Assembly: GCA_903923135.1 (NCBI GenBank) | Contig: CAIXWN010000193.1 | Span: 1 to 37,036 of the forward strand | Length of the DNA stretch: 37,036 nucleotides | Source of the DNA: an uncultured Caulobacteraceae bacterium | GTDB taxonomy: Bacteria > Pseudomonadota > Alphaproteobacteria > Caulobacterales > Caulobacteraceae | Reading direction: 5' to 3' | Shown: positions 1 to 7,600 of the stretch, one piece after another | Layout of the letters: each line of letters starts with the position of its first letter | Numbering within the stretch: position 1 is the stretch's first letter | Translations under genes and position numbers: made by a program | Notes under the pieces: model-generated | Told to the model about the DNA's origin: nothing | The model's input: the letters and a program-made list of their open reading frames with translations, nothing else | Databases searched by the model: none

Positions 1-11
1 GAGAGGGTCCA

Positions 12-416
12 ATGGGAAACTATGTCTATCCGGGCATCGTCAGCAGTCTGGCGCTGCTGGTCTATTATCTGACGCTGCTGCGGTCAGGCATGGCGCGCGG
101 CAAGTACAAGGTCACCGCGCCGTCGCACAGCGGACCGCCGGAATACGAATGTTATGTGCGCGCCCATCAGAACACCCTGGAGCACATGGCGCTGTTCCTG
201 CCGGGCCTGTGGCTGTTCGCTTTCGCCGTCGATCCGCTATGGGGGGCAGGGATCGGCCTGCTCTGGCCGGCAGGGCGGCTGTGGTACGCGCTCGGCTATA
301 CCACCGCGCCACAGCAACGCATCCCCGGCCTGCTGATGAGCATGCCGCCGATCTACATCTTCGTGCTGGGTTCCCTCATCGGTTTCACTCTCCGGGCGCT
401 GCACATCACGTTCTGA
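12..416 (+). CDS. MAPEG family membrane protein
   Basis: A 134-residue integral membrane protein that fits the MAPEG family (membrane-associated proteins in eicosanoid and glutathione metabolism). The family signature is visible: RAHQNTLE near residue 52 (the R-x-x-x-N-x-x-E helix of the family), then a GRLWYALGY stretch near residue 88. Hydrophobic helices occur at about 5-24, 60-82 and 110-130. The ATG is preceded by GAGAGGG at the window edge, a good ribosome site. Bacterial MAPEG proteins are mostly uncharacterised and the substrate cannot be inferred. The gene converges with the GNAT gene 17 bp downstream. Family certain enough; function unknown. Confidence 0.87.
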   Translation: MGNYVYPGIVSSLALLVYYLTLLRSGMARGKYKVTAPSHSGPPEYECYVRAHQNTLEHMALFLPGLWLFAFAVDPLWGAGIGLLWPAGRLWYALGYTTAPQQRIPGLLMSMPPIYIFVLGSLIGFTLRALHITF

Positions 417-433
417 GGCGGGGAGGTTGACGG

Positions 434-907
434 TCAGTCCGCCGACTCCCAGACGTAGAACACGTCGGGTTCCCCCTCCTCATTGCCGGTCCCGTCGCCG
501 AATCGGCGGGCCGTGAAGCCGTGCGACTCATAGAAGGCGCGGGCGCGGGTGTTGCGCTGGAAGGTGTACAGCTCCAGCCGCCGCGGGCTGGCGGCCTTGG
601 CCATGGCCAGCAGCCGCGTCCCGACGCCCTGGCGGTAGAAACCGGGGAGCAGATAGAGCTGGTCGAGATCCTCGCCCTGCAGGTTCAGGAAACCCACGAT
701 CCGGCCACGGGCCCTCGCCACCCAGGTCACACCCTTGGCCAGAACGTGCCAGCCGATCCAGGCGCGGATGTCCTCGTCGCTGTGGACCCTGCGCAGATAC
801 GCCAGAGCGTCAGCCCGGGAAGCCAAATACAGATCGGCCAGTTCGTCATGGTCGGCCGCCGTGGCCGTCTCGATGACAACCTCGCCGCCGCCGGCCGCGG
901 CGGCCAA
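434..907 (-). CDS. GNAT family N-acetyltransferase
   Basis: A 157-residue single-domain GNAT acetyltransferase. The acetyl-CoA pyrophosphate-binding loop reads RQGVGTRLL (the Q/R-x-x-G-x-G/A motif) around residue 91, preceded by the beta4 strand DQLYLLPGF, and followed by the typical C-terminal NTRARAFYESHGF alpha4 segment. The start is not obvious. The frame is open only back to a TGA at 917-919, and the only usable early start is TTG at 907, one base after the stop of the upstream SDR gene (TAG-A-TTG). Translation is probably coupled to the SDR. The substrate is unknown; small molecule or protein targets are both possible. Confidence 0.85.
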   Translation of the reverse strand: MAAAAGGGEVVIETATAADHDELADLYLASRADALAYLRRVHSDEDIRAWIGWHVLAKGVTWVARARGRIVGFLNLQGEDLDQLYLLPGFYRQGVGTRLLAMAKAASPRRLELYTFQRNTRARAFYESHGFTARRFGDGTGNEEGEPDVFYVWESAD

Positions 908-908
908 T

Positions 909-1679
909 CTAGAAGTTCACCCGGCGGCTGGACGCGCCATCGACCACCAGATTGACACCGGTTGTGTATGAGGACGCCGGGCTGGCCAGGAACACCGCGG
1001 CGTTGGCGATGTCGGCGGGCGTGCCCATCCGTCCCATCGGGATGCGCGACAGCATGCCGTTGTACATCTCCGGCATGTTGTTCTGGATCATCTGCCAGAC
1101 GCCGCCGGCGAAATAGATCGCGCCTGGCGAGACGACATTGGTCCGCACATGCCTGGCGGCGTACTGCCGCGCCAGGCCCTTGGCCTGATGGATCAGGGCG
1201 GCCTTGATCGGTCCGTAGGCGCCGGCGCTGTCGCTTTCGGCGGCCGACACCGACGAGATGATCACGAACGACGCATCGCCGTGGGCTTCCGCCGCCTTCA
1301 GCAGGTGGGGCTGGGCGGCGTCGAAGGCGTTGACCATGCCCAGCACGTCGAGGCGGAAGTTCTGCTCCCAGGCGGCCGGATCGTTGCCCACCGCCATGGC
1401 CCCGGCGTTGGAAACCAGGATGTCGATCCCGCCGAGCTCGGCGGCCACGGCCTCGATCCAGGCTTTCAGCGCCGCCCCGTCGGTAATGTCGACCGAGGCG
1501 CCGGTCGCCTTGACCCCCAGCGCGCCCAGCGCCGCGACGGCCTCGGTCACCTGATCGGCCTTGCGGGCGCAAACGGCGACATTGGCGCCCTCGGCGGCCA
1601 GGGTGTCGGCGATCGCCCGACCGATGCCCCGGGTGCCGCCCAGGATGACGGCGTTGCGGCCCTTGAGTTGAAGATCCAT
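909..1679 (-). CDS. Short-chain dehydrogenase/reductase (SDR)
   Basis: A classical SDR of 256 residues. The N-terminal Rossmann motif is G14-G-T-R-G-I-G20, followed by SNAG at 90-93 in place of NNAG. The catalytic serine lies in ISSVS (142-145), and Y155-G-P-I-K159 is the Y-x-x-x-K pair. The C-terminus VSPGAIYF...TTGVNLVVDGA matches the family. It is probably an NAD(P)(H)-dependent oxidoreductase of an alcohol or ketone; the substrate is not predictable. It forms a tight two-gene unit with the GNAT gene downstream and diverges from eutB across 65 bp, so the two directions may share a control region. Confidence 0.9.
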   Translation of the reverse strand: MDLQLKGRNAVILGGTRGIGRAIADTLAAEGANVAVCARKADQVTEAVAALGALGVKATGASVDITDGAALKAWIEAVAAELGGIDILVSNAGAMAVGNDPAAWEQNFRLDVLGMVNAFDAAQPHLLKAAEAHGDASFVIISSVSAAESDSAGAYGPIKAALIHQAKGLARQYAARHVRTNVVSPGAIYFAGGVWQMIQNNMPEMYNGMLSRIPMGRMGTPADIANAAVFLASPASSYTTGVNLVVDGASSRRVNF

Positions 1680-1744
1680 GCGGCGTCCCTCGGTGAGTGT
1701 CGCGACAGATGGCCCAGGACAGTGGGAGATGGCAAGATGTCGTC

Positions 1745-3112
1745 ATGTTCGCCAGCACCCTCAATGGTGAGAGATACGTCTTCGACGATCTGAAGACCCT
1801 GCTCGCCCGGGCGACCCCGGTCCGGTCGGGCGATGAACTGGCCGGAATCGCCGCCGCCAGTCAGTCGGAGCGGGTGGCGGCCCGCCAGGCCCTGGCCGAT
1901 CTGCCGCTCACGGTGTTCCTGAGCGAGGCGGTGGTCCCCTATGAGGTCGACGAGGTCACCCGACTGATCCAGGACGGCCACGACGCGGCGGCATTTGCGC
2001 CGATCCGCCATCTGACGGTGGGCGGGCTTCGCGACTGGCTGTTGTCCGACGAGGTCGGCGCCGAGGCCCTGGCGGCCCTTGGCCCGGGCCTGACGCCGGA
2101 GATGGTCGCCGCGGTATGCAAGCTGATGCGCAATCAGGACCTGATCGCGGTGGCGGCCCGGCGGCGGGTGGTGACAGCCTTTCGCAGCACCGTGGGCCAG
2201 TCCGGCCGCCTGGCCGTTCGACTGCAGCCGAACCATCCCACAGACGATCCCGCCGGAGTGGCCGCCTCGATACTTGATGGTCTGATGTACGGCTGCGGGG
2301 ACGCGATGATCGGCGTCAACCCGGCCGGCGACAGTCTGGCGCGAACGATCAGCCTTTTGCGACTGATCGACGACGCCCGCGAGCGGTATGACATTCCGAC
2401 CCAGAGCTGCGTCCTGACCCATGTGACCACCTCGATCGCGGCGGTTGAGCGCGGCGCGCCTCTGGACCTGGTGTTCCAGTCCATCGCCGGGACCGAGGGC
2501 GCCAACCGGGGCTTTGGCGTCGATCTGGCCCTGCTGGCCGAGGGGCGGGCCGCGGCGCTGTCGCTGGCCAGGGGCGGCGGACAGGTGTGCTATTTCGAGA
2601 CAGGTCAGGGTTCGGCCCTGTCGGCCGGGGCTCATCACGGCGTCGACCAGCAGACGCTGGAGGCGCGGGCCTACGGTGTCGCCCGGGCGTTCGATCCCTT
2701 CCTGGTCAACACGGTGGTCGGCTTCATCGGGCCGGAGTATCTCTACGACGGCAAGCAGATCCTGCGCGCGGGCCTGGAGGATCACTTCTGCGGCAAGCTG
2801 CTGGGCGTGCCGATGGGCGTGGATGTCTGCTACACCAACCACGCGGAGGCCGACCAGGATGACATGGACTCCCTGCTGACCCTGCTGGCCGTCGCGGGCG
2901 TGAACTTCATCATGGGCGTGCCCGGCGCCGACGACGTGATGCTGAACTACCAGAGCACCAGCTTTCACGACGCGCTGTATGTGCGCCGGGCCCTGGGACT
3001 GCGCGCGGCGCCGGAATTCGAGGCGTGGCTGGCCGGCATGGGCATGATCGACGCCCGGGGCCAGGTGGTCGCCCCGCCCCGGGGTGCGGCTCTCCTGGAC
3101 TACACGGCGTGA
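1745..3112 (+). CDS. eutB: Ethanolamine ammonia-lyase, heavy (alpha) subunit
   Basis: The large subunit of adenosylcobalamin-dependent ethanolamine ammonia-lyase, which converts ethanolamine to acetaldehyde and ammonia. From the ATG at 1745 the product is 455 residues, close to the 453 of E. coli EutB, and the N-terminus (ERYVFDDLKTLLARA...RSGDELAGIAAAS) lines up with that protein. The frame is open upstream to an ATG at 1697, but those 16 residues do not look conserved. Typical blocks are FETGQGSALSAGAHHG, IGPEYLYDGKQI, CYTNHAEADQDDM and the near-terminal MGVPGADDVMLNYQ. Its TGA overlaps the GTG of eutC. No eutA reactivase or microcompartment shell gene is present in the window. Confidence 0.96.
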   Translation: MFASTLNGERYVFDDLKTLLARATPVRSGDELAGIAAASQSERVAARQALADLPLTVFLSEAVVPYEVDEVTRLIQDGHDAAAFAPIRHLTVGGLRDWLLSDEVGAEALAALGPGLTPEMVAAVCKLMRNQDLIAVAARRRVVTAFRSTVGQSGRLAVRLQPNHPTDDPAGVAASILDGLMYGCGDAMIGVNPAGDSLARTISLLRLIDDARERYDIPTQSCVLTHVTTSIAAVERGAPLDLVFQSIAGTEGANRGFGVDLALLAEGRAAALSLARGGGQVCYFETGQGSALSAGAHHGVDQQTLEARAYGVARAFDPFLVNTVVGFIGPEYLYDGKQILRAGLEDHFCGKLLGVPMGVDVCYTNHAEADQDDMDSLLTLLAVAGVNFIMGVPGADDVMLNYQSTSFHDALYVRRALGLRAAPEFEAWLAGMGMIDARGQVVAPPRGAALLDYTA

Positions 3113-3870
3113 CGGTTCAGTCGCCCTCCGAGCGTTCGACCGATCCCCTGGCGCGTCTGCGCGCCCTGACCGAGGCCCGCGTCGGCCTGGGTCGGGCCGG
3201 AGCCGCCTTGCCGACGGCGCCGATGCTGGCCTTCCAGCGCGACCATGCCCTGGCCCGGGATGCGGTTCATGCGCCGTTCGACGCCGCCGGGGTGGCTGCG
3301 GCCCTGTCGCCACGGACGACAGTCGCCGTCCGCAGCCAGGCCCGCGACCGCGCAGAATACCTGCGTCGTCCGGATCTTGGCCGGCGGCTGGATCCCGGCG
3401 ATGTCGCACGGCTGACAGGGGGAGACTGGGACCTGGCCATCGTCCTCGCCGACGGGCTTTCGGCGCCAGCGGTCCACGCCCACGCCGCGCCGACGGCCCT
3501 GGCCCTGATCGCGCGCCTCCCCGGCTGGCGCATTGCGCCACCGGTGCTGGCCACCCTGGCCCGGGTGGCGTTGGGCGACGAGATCGGAGCCCGGCTGGGC
3601 GCGAGGCTGGTGCTGGTGCTCATCGGGGAACGGCCGGGCCTCAGCGCGCCGGACAGCCTGGGCGCCTATCTGACCTGGAGCCCGCGGATCGGCCGCCTCG
3701 ACAGCGAGCGGAACTGCGTCTCCAATATCCGGCCGCCACACGGCCTGGGCTACGAGGCGGCGGCCGACACCCTGGCGTGGCTGCTGAGGGCGGCGCGTGG
3801 ACGGCGGCTGACCGGCGTGAGCCTGAAGGACGACAGCGACAGCCACGGGGGTTCCGCGGCGCTCGACTGA
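3109..3870 (+). CDS. eutC: Ethanolamine ammonia-lyase, light (beta) subunit
   Basis: The small subunit of ethanolamine ammonia-lyase, which completes the cobalamin-binding site with EutB. The frame continues upstream, but the convincing start is GTG at 3109, because it overlaps the eutB stop (GTGA) and gives an N-terminus (LARLRALTEARVGLGRAGAAL) typical of EutC. Conserved stretches include LAFQRDHALARDAVH, GDWDLAIVLADGLS and RNCVSNIRPPHGLGY. The product is about 253 residues, shorter than the 295 of the E. coli protein, mainly because the N-terminal extension is missing; that extension is not needed for the catalytic core. It ends 16 bp before the convergent potassium channel gene. Confidence 0.95.
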   Translation: MTVQSPSERSTDPLARLRALTEARVGLGRAGAALPTAPMLAFQRDHALARDAVHAPFDAAGVAAALSPRTTVAVRSQARDRAEYLRRPDLGRRLDPGDVARLTGGDWDLAIVLADGLSAPAVHAHAAPTALALIARLPGWRIAPPVLATLARVALGDEIGARLGARLVLVLIGERPGLSAPDSLGAYLTWSPRIGRLDSERNCVSNIRPPHGLGYEAAADTLAWLLRAARGRRLTGVSLKDDSDSHGGSAALD

Positions 3871-3886
3871 GCGGCCGGAAGGTCGG

Positions 3887-4951
3887 TCAGTAGGTGGTTC
3901 GGCCGGCCCGCGCCCGTTCGGCCGGGGCGCTGAAGATGGCGTTGATGGGCCCGCCGTTGCGGCCGACCACGACCAGTCCGTCGCCGGCCTGCAGCCGCAG
4001 ATCGCCGGGCGGGCGGGCGATGACCTCGCCGCCGGGGCGATCGACCTGGATGACGAAAAAGGCGCCTTTGCCGCGTGCTTCGACGTCGCTGATCGAACGA
4101 CCGACGATGGCGGTGCCGGCGGCGACGCTGACCACGTCGACCTCCAGGCCCAGGTCGCGCAGGGTGGTGTCAAGTTCCCGCATGCGTGGCGAGTCGCGGA
4201 TGAAACGCGTGGTTTCCGGAAACAGGATCATCTCGGCGATTCGCTCGGCGCCGATGTGCGCCGGCAGGATCACCTGGTTGGCGCCGGCCTGCAGCAGCTT
4301 TCTTTCGGTCGATGGCGCCTCCCCCCGGGCGATGATCTGCAGGTCGGGGTTCAGGCTGCGGGCGCTGAGGGTGATGAACACATTGGCCGCGTCGGACGGC
4401 AGCACCGTGGCGAGGACCCGCGCCCGGGCGACGCCGGCGCCGCGCAGAACCGCCTCGTCGGTGGCGTCCCCGGCCCAGCACAGGTATCCCGCGGCCCGCG
4501 CCTCGCCGAGCCGAACCTCGTCCTGATCGACGATGACGAAGTCGGCGCCACCCTCGGCGAGGTCTCTCGCCAGCATCAGGCCGATGCGGCCAAATCCGCA
4601 GACGATGATGTGGTTGTGAAGTTTCTGGATGTCCATCTTGACGCGATTTCCGCCCATGAGACGTTGAACCTGAGTAAAGGTCAGGGTCTGCACAAGATAG
4701 CCGGTGACCATGATCATCCCCGTGCAGCCCAGAATGATCGTGGTAATGGTCACCGCGTGAAGATACGGCGTGTTGATCGGCTTCACTTCGCCGTAGCCGA
4801 CTGTGTAAATGGTTAGCAGAACCATGTAGAGCGCGTCGCCCAGCGTCCAGCCGGCGAACATATAGGCCGTGGTGGCGCTCATCACGACCACCACCATGAA
4901 GGCGATGATCGCGAAGAGGCTGCGGATGGGTGAGCCGTCGGCTCCGTTCAT
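3887..4951 (-). CDS. Potassium channel with TrkA-N (RCK) domain
   Basis: A 354-residue two-transmembrane K+ channel with a cytoplasmic regulatory module. Helices lie at about 12-32 and 64-88, and between them the selectivity filter reads T50-V-G-Y-G-E55. From residue about 110 the protein is a TrkA-N/RCK Rossmann fold (IIVCGFGRIG, then the acidic end of beta2 in FVIVDQDE), followed by a C-terminal TrkA-C-like region (RSISDVEARGKGAFFVIQV...GDGLVVVGR). This is the MthK/Kch architecture: gating of K+ flux by a ligand such as NAD(H), a nucleotide or Ca2+. The ligand cannot be read from the sequence. The gene is monocistronic and has no partner nearby. Confidence 0.93.
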   Translation of the reverse strand: MNGADGSPIRSLFAIIAFMVVVVMSATTAYMFAGWTLGDALYMVLLTIYTVGYGEVKPINTPYLHAVTITTIILGCTGMIMVTGYLVQTLTFTQVQRLMGGNRVKMDIQKLHNHIIVCGFGRIGLMLARDLAEGGADFVIVDQDEVRLGEARAAGYLCWAGDATDEAVLRGAGVARARVLATVLPSDAANVFITLSARSLNPDLQIIARGEAPSTERKLLQAGANQVILPAHIGAERIAEMILFPETTRFIRDSPRMRELDTTLRDLGLEVDVVSVAAGTAIVGRSISDVEARGKGAFFVIQVDRPGGEVIARPPGDLRLQAGDGLVVVGRNGGPINAIFSAPAERARAGRTTY

Positions 4952-5044
4952 CGTGACGATCCGGTCGGGCGGCGCCCGGGAGATCGCGAGCCTAGCACGT
5001 CGGCGGGCGCTCTTGCGACCGGGCCTATCGTCCTGCCGGCCGCC

Positions 5045-6655
5045 TCAGGCGGCGACGCCGGGCCCACGCGCCCGGGGGAACAGGGCGCGGGCCAGCACCA
5101 CGGCGACGAGCAGTCCGATGGCGGATTTGGAGACCAGGGCGAAGATCGGCAACATCTCGATGATCTGACGCATCGCCACCCAGACGGAGACCAGCGTCGC
5201 CGCCACCGCGCCCTCGGCCAGGCTCTGGAACAGGGTCACCGGGGCGAACGCCAGGAAACGTCGCGAACCGGAAACCAGGCCGTTGAGCAGCGCCACGCCC
5301 CCGGTGAGGGCGAAGAACCAGACGACGCCGGGGACAAGAACGATGTAGCTGCCCAGCGTCCGGTAGGTGCGGGTCGTCTGCGGCGCCGGAATTCCGCGCC
5401 AATCGGCCCACATGGCGGCGATCTGGGCGATGACCGGCTGACCGTTGCTGCTGTTGGTGAGAATGACCAGCCCGTCGCCTGTCGCGGGAACGGTGTAGAC
5501 CTGTGCCGACCAGCCTGGGTCGTTGCCGCCGTTGGTGACCATCACGGGGCCGCCCTCGCCGTGTTCGATGAAACAGCCCAGGCACGGGCTGTCCGGGCCC
5601 ACAACGATCAGCGGTTGGCGGCCCGCCGCGCTGGGGCGCAGGAACAGCTGGCCGGCCGATTCTGGGCGGATGACCCCCGCGCCGGCTGGAAGCCTGTCGT
5701 CGGCCATGGGGGCGGCGATGAACCGGGCCAGATCTCCGGCGGTGGAATAGAGCCCGTCGGCCGCCAGATCCTGGGCGACGAGGAGGTCGGCCGGCAGGTC
5801 CTCTTTCAGATAGCCGGTGGCCGTCCGTTCCCGCAGGGTCGGATCCCACAGGAATCCGGAGGTCGACATGCCCAGTGGTTCGAGCACCGCGTCCTTCATA
5901 TAGGCGGCGAACGGCCGGCCTGTCTGATTCTCGATGATCATCTGCAGCGTGGTGAAACCGGGCACGGAATAGACGAACTGGCCGCCGGCGGGTGCGACCA
6001 GGGCGGCCGGCGTCGGCCGCCCCCGAACCACCGGTCCCTCCCGGGCGAGCAGCGCCGCAGGTGACGCCGGCGGCTCCTCGGGGCGGCGGAATTCGTCATC
6101 GCCGGCATTGAATCCGGATCTGTGGGTCAACAGGTGGCGAATGGTGACCGCGCGGGCCGGAAACGCCGACGGGGGCGCCGGCCAGGCCCTCAGGGCGTCC
6201 TGCGCCGGCTCATCCAGCGAGACCTTTCCCTGGTCGACCAGCGTGAGCACCCCCCAGGCGGTCAGGGATTTCGAAATCGACGCCACCTGGAAGATGGTGT
6301 CGACCTTCATCGGCCTGTGGTGGGCCACGTCGGCCATTCCGAAGGCGTAGACCCGCGCCGGCGCGCCCTTGATCACGGTGGCCAACACCACGCCGGGAAC
6401 CCGGTAGTGATCGAGGATTCGCGGAACCTCGCTCTCCAGGCGGTCTCTGAATTCGTTCTCGGGCGTGAACGCCGCGGGGCCCCGGACGAAGAACGGCGCA
6501 AGGGAATTGGTGGCGAGCACGAGCAGCACCGTCAGGCCGATGACGGGCCCGACGACCATGGGTTCGACCGAGGTGACGAGTCGTCGCCCTCTCGCAATGA
6601 AACCAGACCAACTCGGCATACGATCCTGACGGGGCGCCGCGGTGAACTTTGCCAT
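5045..6655 (-). CDS. Serine hydrolase, beta-lactamase/DD-peptidase fold, with membrane C-terminus
   Basis: A 536-residue class-C beta-lactamase-like serine hydrolase. The active-site S-x-x-K is S126-I-S-K129 (in FQVASISKSL), with LLTHRSGF at about 175-182 and a Tyr at Y229 (VYSVPGF) in the place of the Y-x-N motif. GGNDPGW near residue 378 stands where the third motif (HxG or KTG) is expected. An N-terminal anchor helix lies at about 33-52. After residue about 420 there are three to four hydrophobic helices, so the catalytic domain is probably periplasmic and tethered at both ends. ATG 6655 is used here; ATG 6619, with AGGA just upstream, is an equally good start. Peptidase, esterase or amidase activity is possible; penicillin resistance is not implied. 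Confidence 0.88.
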   Translation of the reverse strand: MAKFTAAPRQDRMPSWSGFIARGRRLVTSVEPMVVGPVIGLTVLLVLATNSLAPFFVRGPAAFTPENEFRDRLESEVPRILDHYRVPGVVLATVIKGAPARVYAFGMADVAHHRPMKVDTIFQVASISKSLTAWGVLTLVDQGKVSLDEPAQDALRAWPAPPSAFPARAVTIRHLLTHRSGFNAGDDEFRRPEEPPASPAALLAREGPVVRGRPTPAALVAPAGGQFVYSVPGFTTLQMIIENQTGRPFAAYMKDAVLEPLGMSTSGFLWDPTLRERTATGYLKEDLPADLLVAQDLAADGLYSTAGDLARFIAAPMADDRLPAGAGVIRPESAGQLFLRPSAAGRQPLIVVGPDSPCLGCFIEHGEGGPVMVTNGGNDPGWSAQVYTVPATGDGLVILTNSSNGQPVIAQIAAMWADWRGIPAPQTTRTYRTLGSYIVLVPGVVWFFALTGGVALLNGLVSGSRRFLAFAPVTLFQSLAEGAVAATLVSVWVAMRQIIEMLPIFALVSKSAIGLLVAVVLARALFPRARGPGVAA

Positions 6656-6760
6656 GGACTCTGGCCCCCGACCCTGAGTAGCCCGCCCGTGGAACGGGGC
6701 GCAACCGTTGAGGCGCGTGGCGGCCGGCTTTCGATCAGGCAGTCCGTGCTGTTGCTGTCG

Positions 6761-7294
6761 TCAGGGCGGCGAGATCGCGCCGAGGGTCTTTTCAAGAACC
6801 ACGAAGGCAAGGTCACCTCGCCGCGGCTCGCCGAGTTTCTGATCTTCATAGGGGAAGGCCTGGGTCTCGCCGGTGAGTTCGTAGCCGCGACGGACGTACC
6901 AGACGATCAGGGGCTCCCTCAGGGAGACGACGGTCATGCGTACGCGACGACCGCCGCGCCGGGCCACGTGGGCCTCCGCCGCGGTCAGCAGGCCACGTCC
7001 AAGCCGTCGATCCTGCATGTCCGGGCGGACCGTCAGCATGCCCAGGTACCACACGTCTCCGCCGGCCGGCTCCAGCCAGACCACGCCCAGAAGGGGGCCG
7101 TCGGCCCCGTCGCGCAGCGTCAGCAACTCCGCCATTGGAGTCGCCGCGAGGTCGGCCCGGAGAGTCTCCGGGTCGGTCCGCTGACCGGCGATGTATTCGC
7201 CCTCATGAGTCCAGCCTTCCGTCCCGCGATAGGCGCGGTTGACCAGCGCCGCGATGTCGGTGAGGTCTTCGGGGCGGGCGGGAAACAATGTCAT
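6761..7294 (-). CDS. GNAT family N-acetyltransferase
   Basis: A second, unrelated GNAT enzyme of 177 residues. It starts with the usual beta1 MTLFPARPEDLTDIAALVNRAY pattern, has WYLGMLTVRPDMQDRRLGRGLL as beta4 plus the acetyl-CoA loop (D-R-R-L-G-R-G), and ends with WYVRRGYELTGETQAFPY. The WLEP and ELLTLRDG segments resemble GNATs that act on small amines or amino acids, but the substrate is not predictable. It lies 105 bp upstream of the serine hydrolase in the same direction and may be transcribed with it. No strong ribosome site precedes the ATG. Confidence 0.88.
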   Translation of the reverse strand: MTLFPARPEDLTDIAALVNRAYRGTEGWTHEGEYIAGQRTDPETLRADLAATPMAELLTLRDGADGPLLGVVWLEPAGGDVWYLGMLTVRPDMQDRRLGRGLLTAAEAHVARRGGRRVRMTVVSLREPLIVWYVRRGYELTGETQAFPYEDQKLGEPRRGDLAFVVLEKTLGAISPP

Positions 7295-7359
7295 GACGGA
7301 CTCGGCGTCTGGATCAGGACGTCGCCCATAGGTGTCGGCGGCCCCCGCGCCTAGGGGGC

Positions 7360-7542
7360 CTATTTACGCAGGGCCGGCTTGGACTTCGCGGCCGATCGGG
7401 CCGCCGCGGCCCGCTCCGATTCCCGAGCGCCGCCGCGCCCTGCGGAGGGACCGGCCTTGCCGGTCTTGCGCTGGGCGACGAGGGCCGCAAGGACCTCGGT
7501 GGCGCTTTTCTTCTCCGTCGGAGAGGTCGGATCGTCGGTCAT
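7360..7542 (-). CDS. Small basic hypothetical protein
   Basis: A 60-residue protein beginning MTDDPTSPTEKKSATEVLAAL. An upstream ATG at 7557 would add five residues. The first half could form one amphipathic helix (SATEVLAALVAQRKTG); the second half is a low-complexity Arg/Lys/Ala/Ser tail (ESERAAAARSAAKSKPALRK), which suggests nucleic-acid or ribosome association but proves nothing. No family recognised. It sits between GNAT and aminotransferase genes on the same strand with short gaps (65 and 58 bp), which supports it being a real gene rather than a chance frame. Confidence 0.5.
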   Translation of the reverse strand: MTDDPTSPTEKKSATEVLAALVAQRKTGKAGPSAGRGGARESERAAAARSAAKSKPALRK

Positions 7543-7600
7543 AGGTGACCCTAGCACGGATTTGGCTATCTGCGCAGTATCGGGCCGAGGGTTTCGGACC

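Noticed and set aside
1547-3541. A long minus-strand open frame (664 codons) opposite eutB and eutC.
   Set aside because: The product is low-complexity Arg/Gly/Gln/His-rich text with no family pattern. It is what high-G+C codon use gives on the opposite strand of strongly conserved eutBC.
6690-6715. A GGAAC...CGTT pair upstream of the serine hydrolase.
   Set aside because: The spacer is only about 10 bases and it faces away from the gene, so it does not fit an EcfG promoter.
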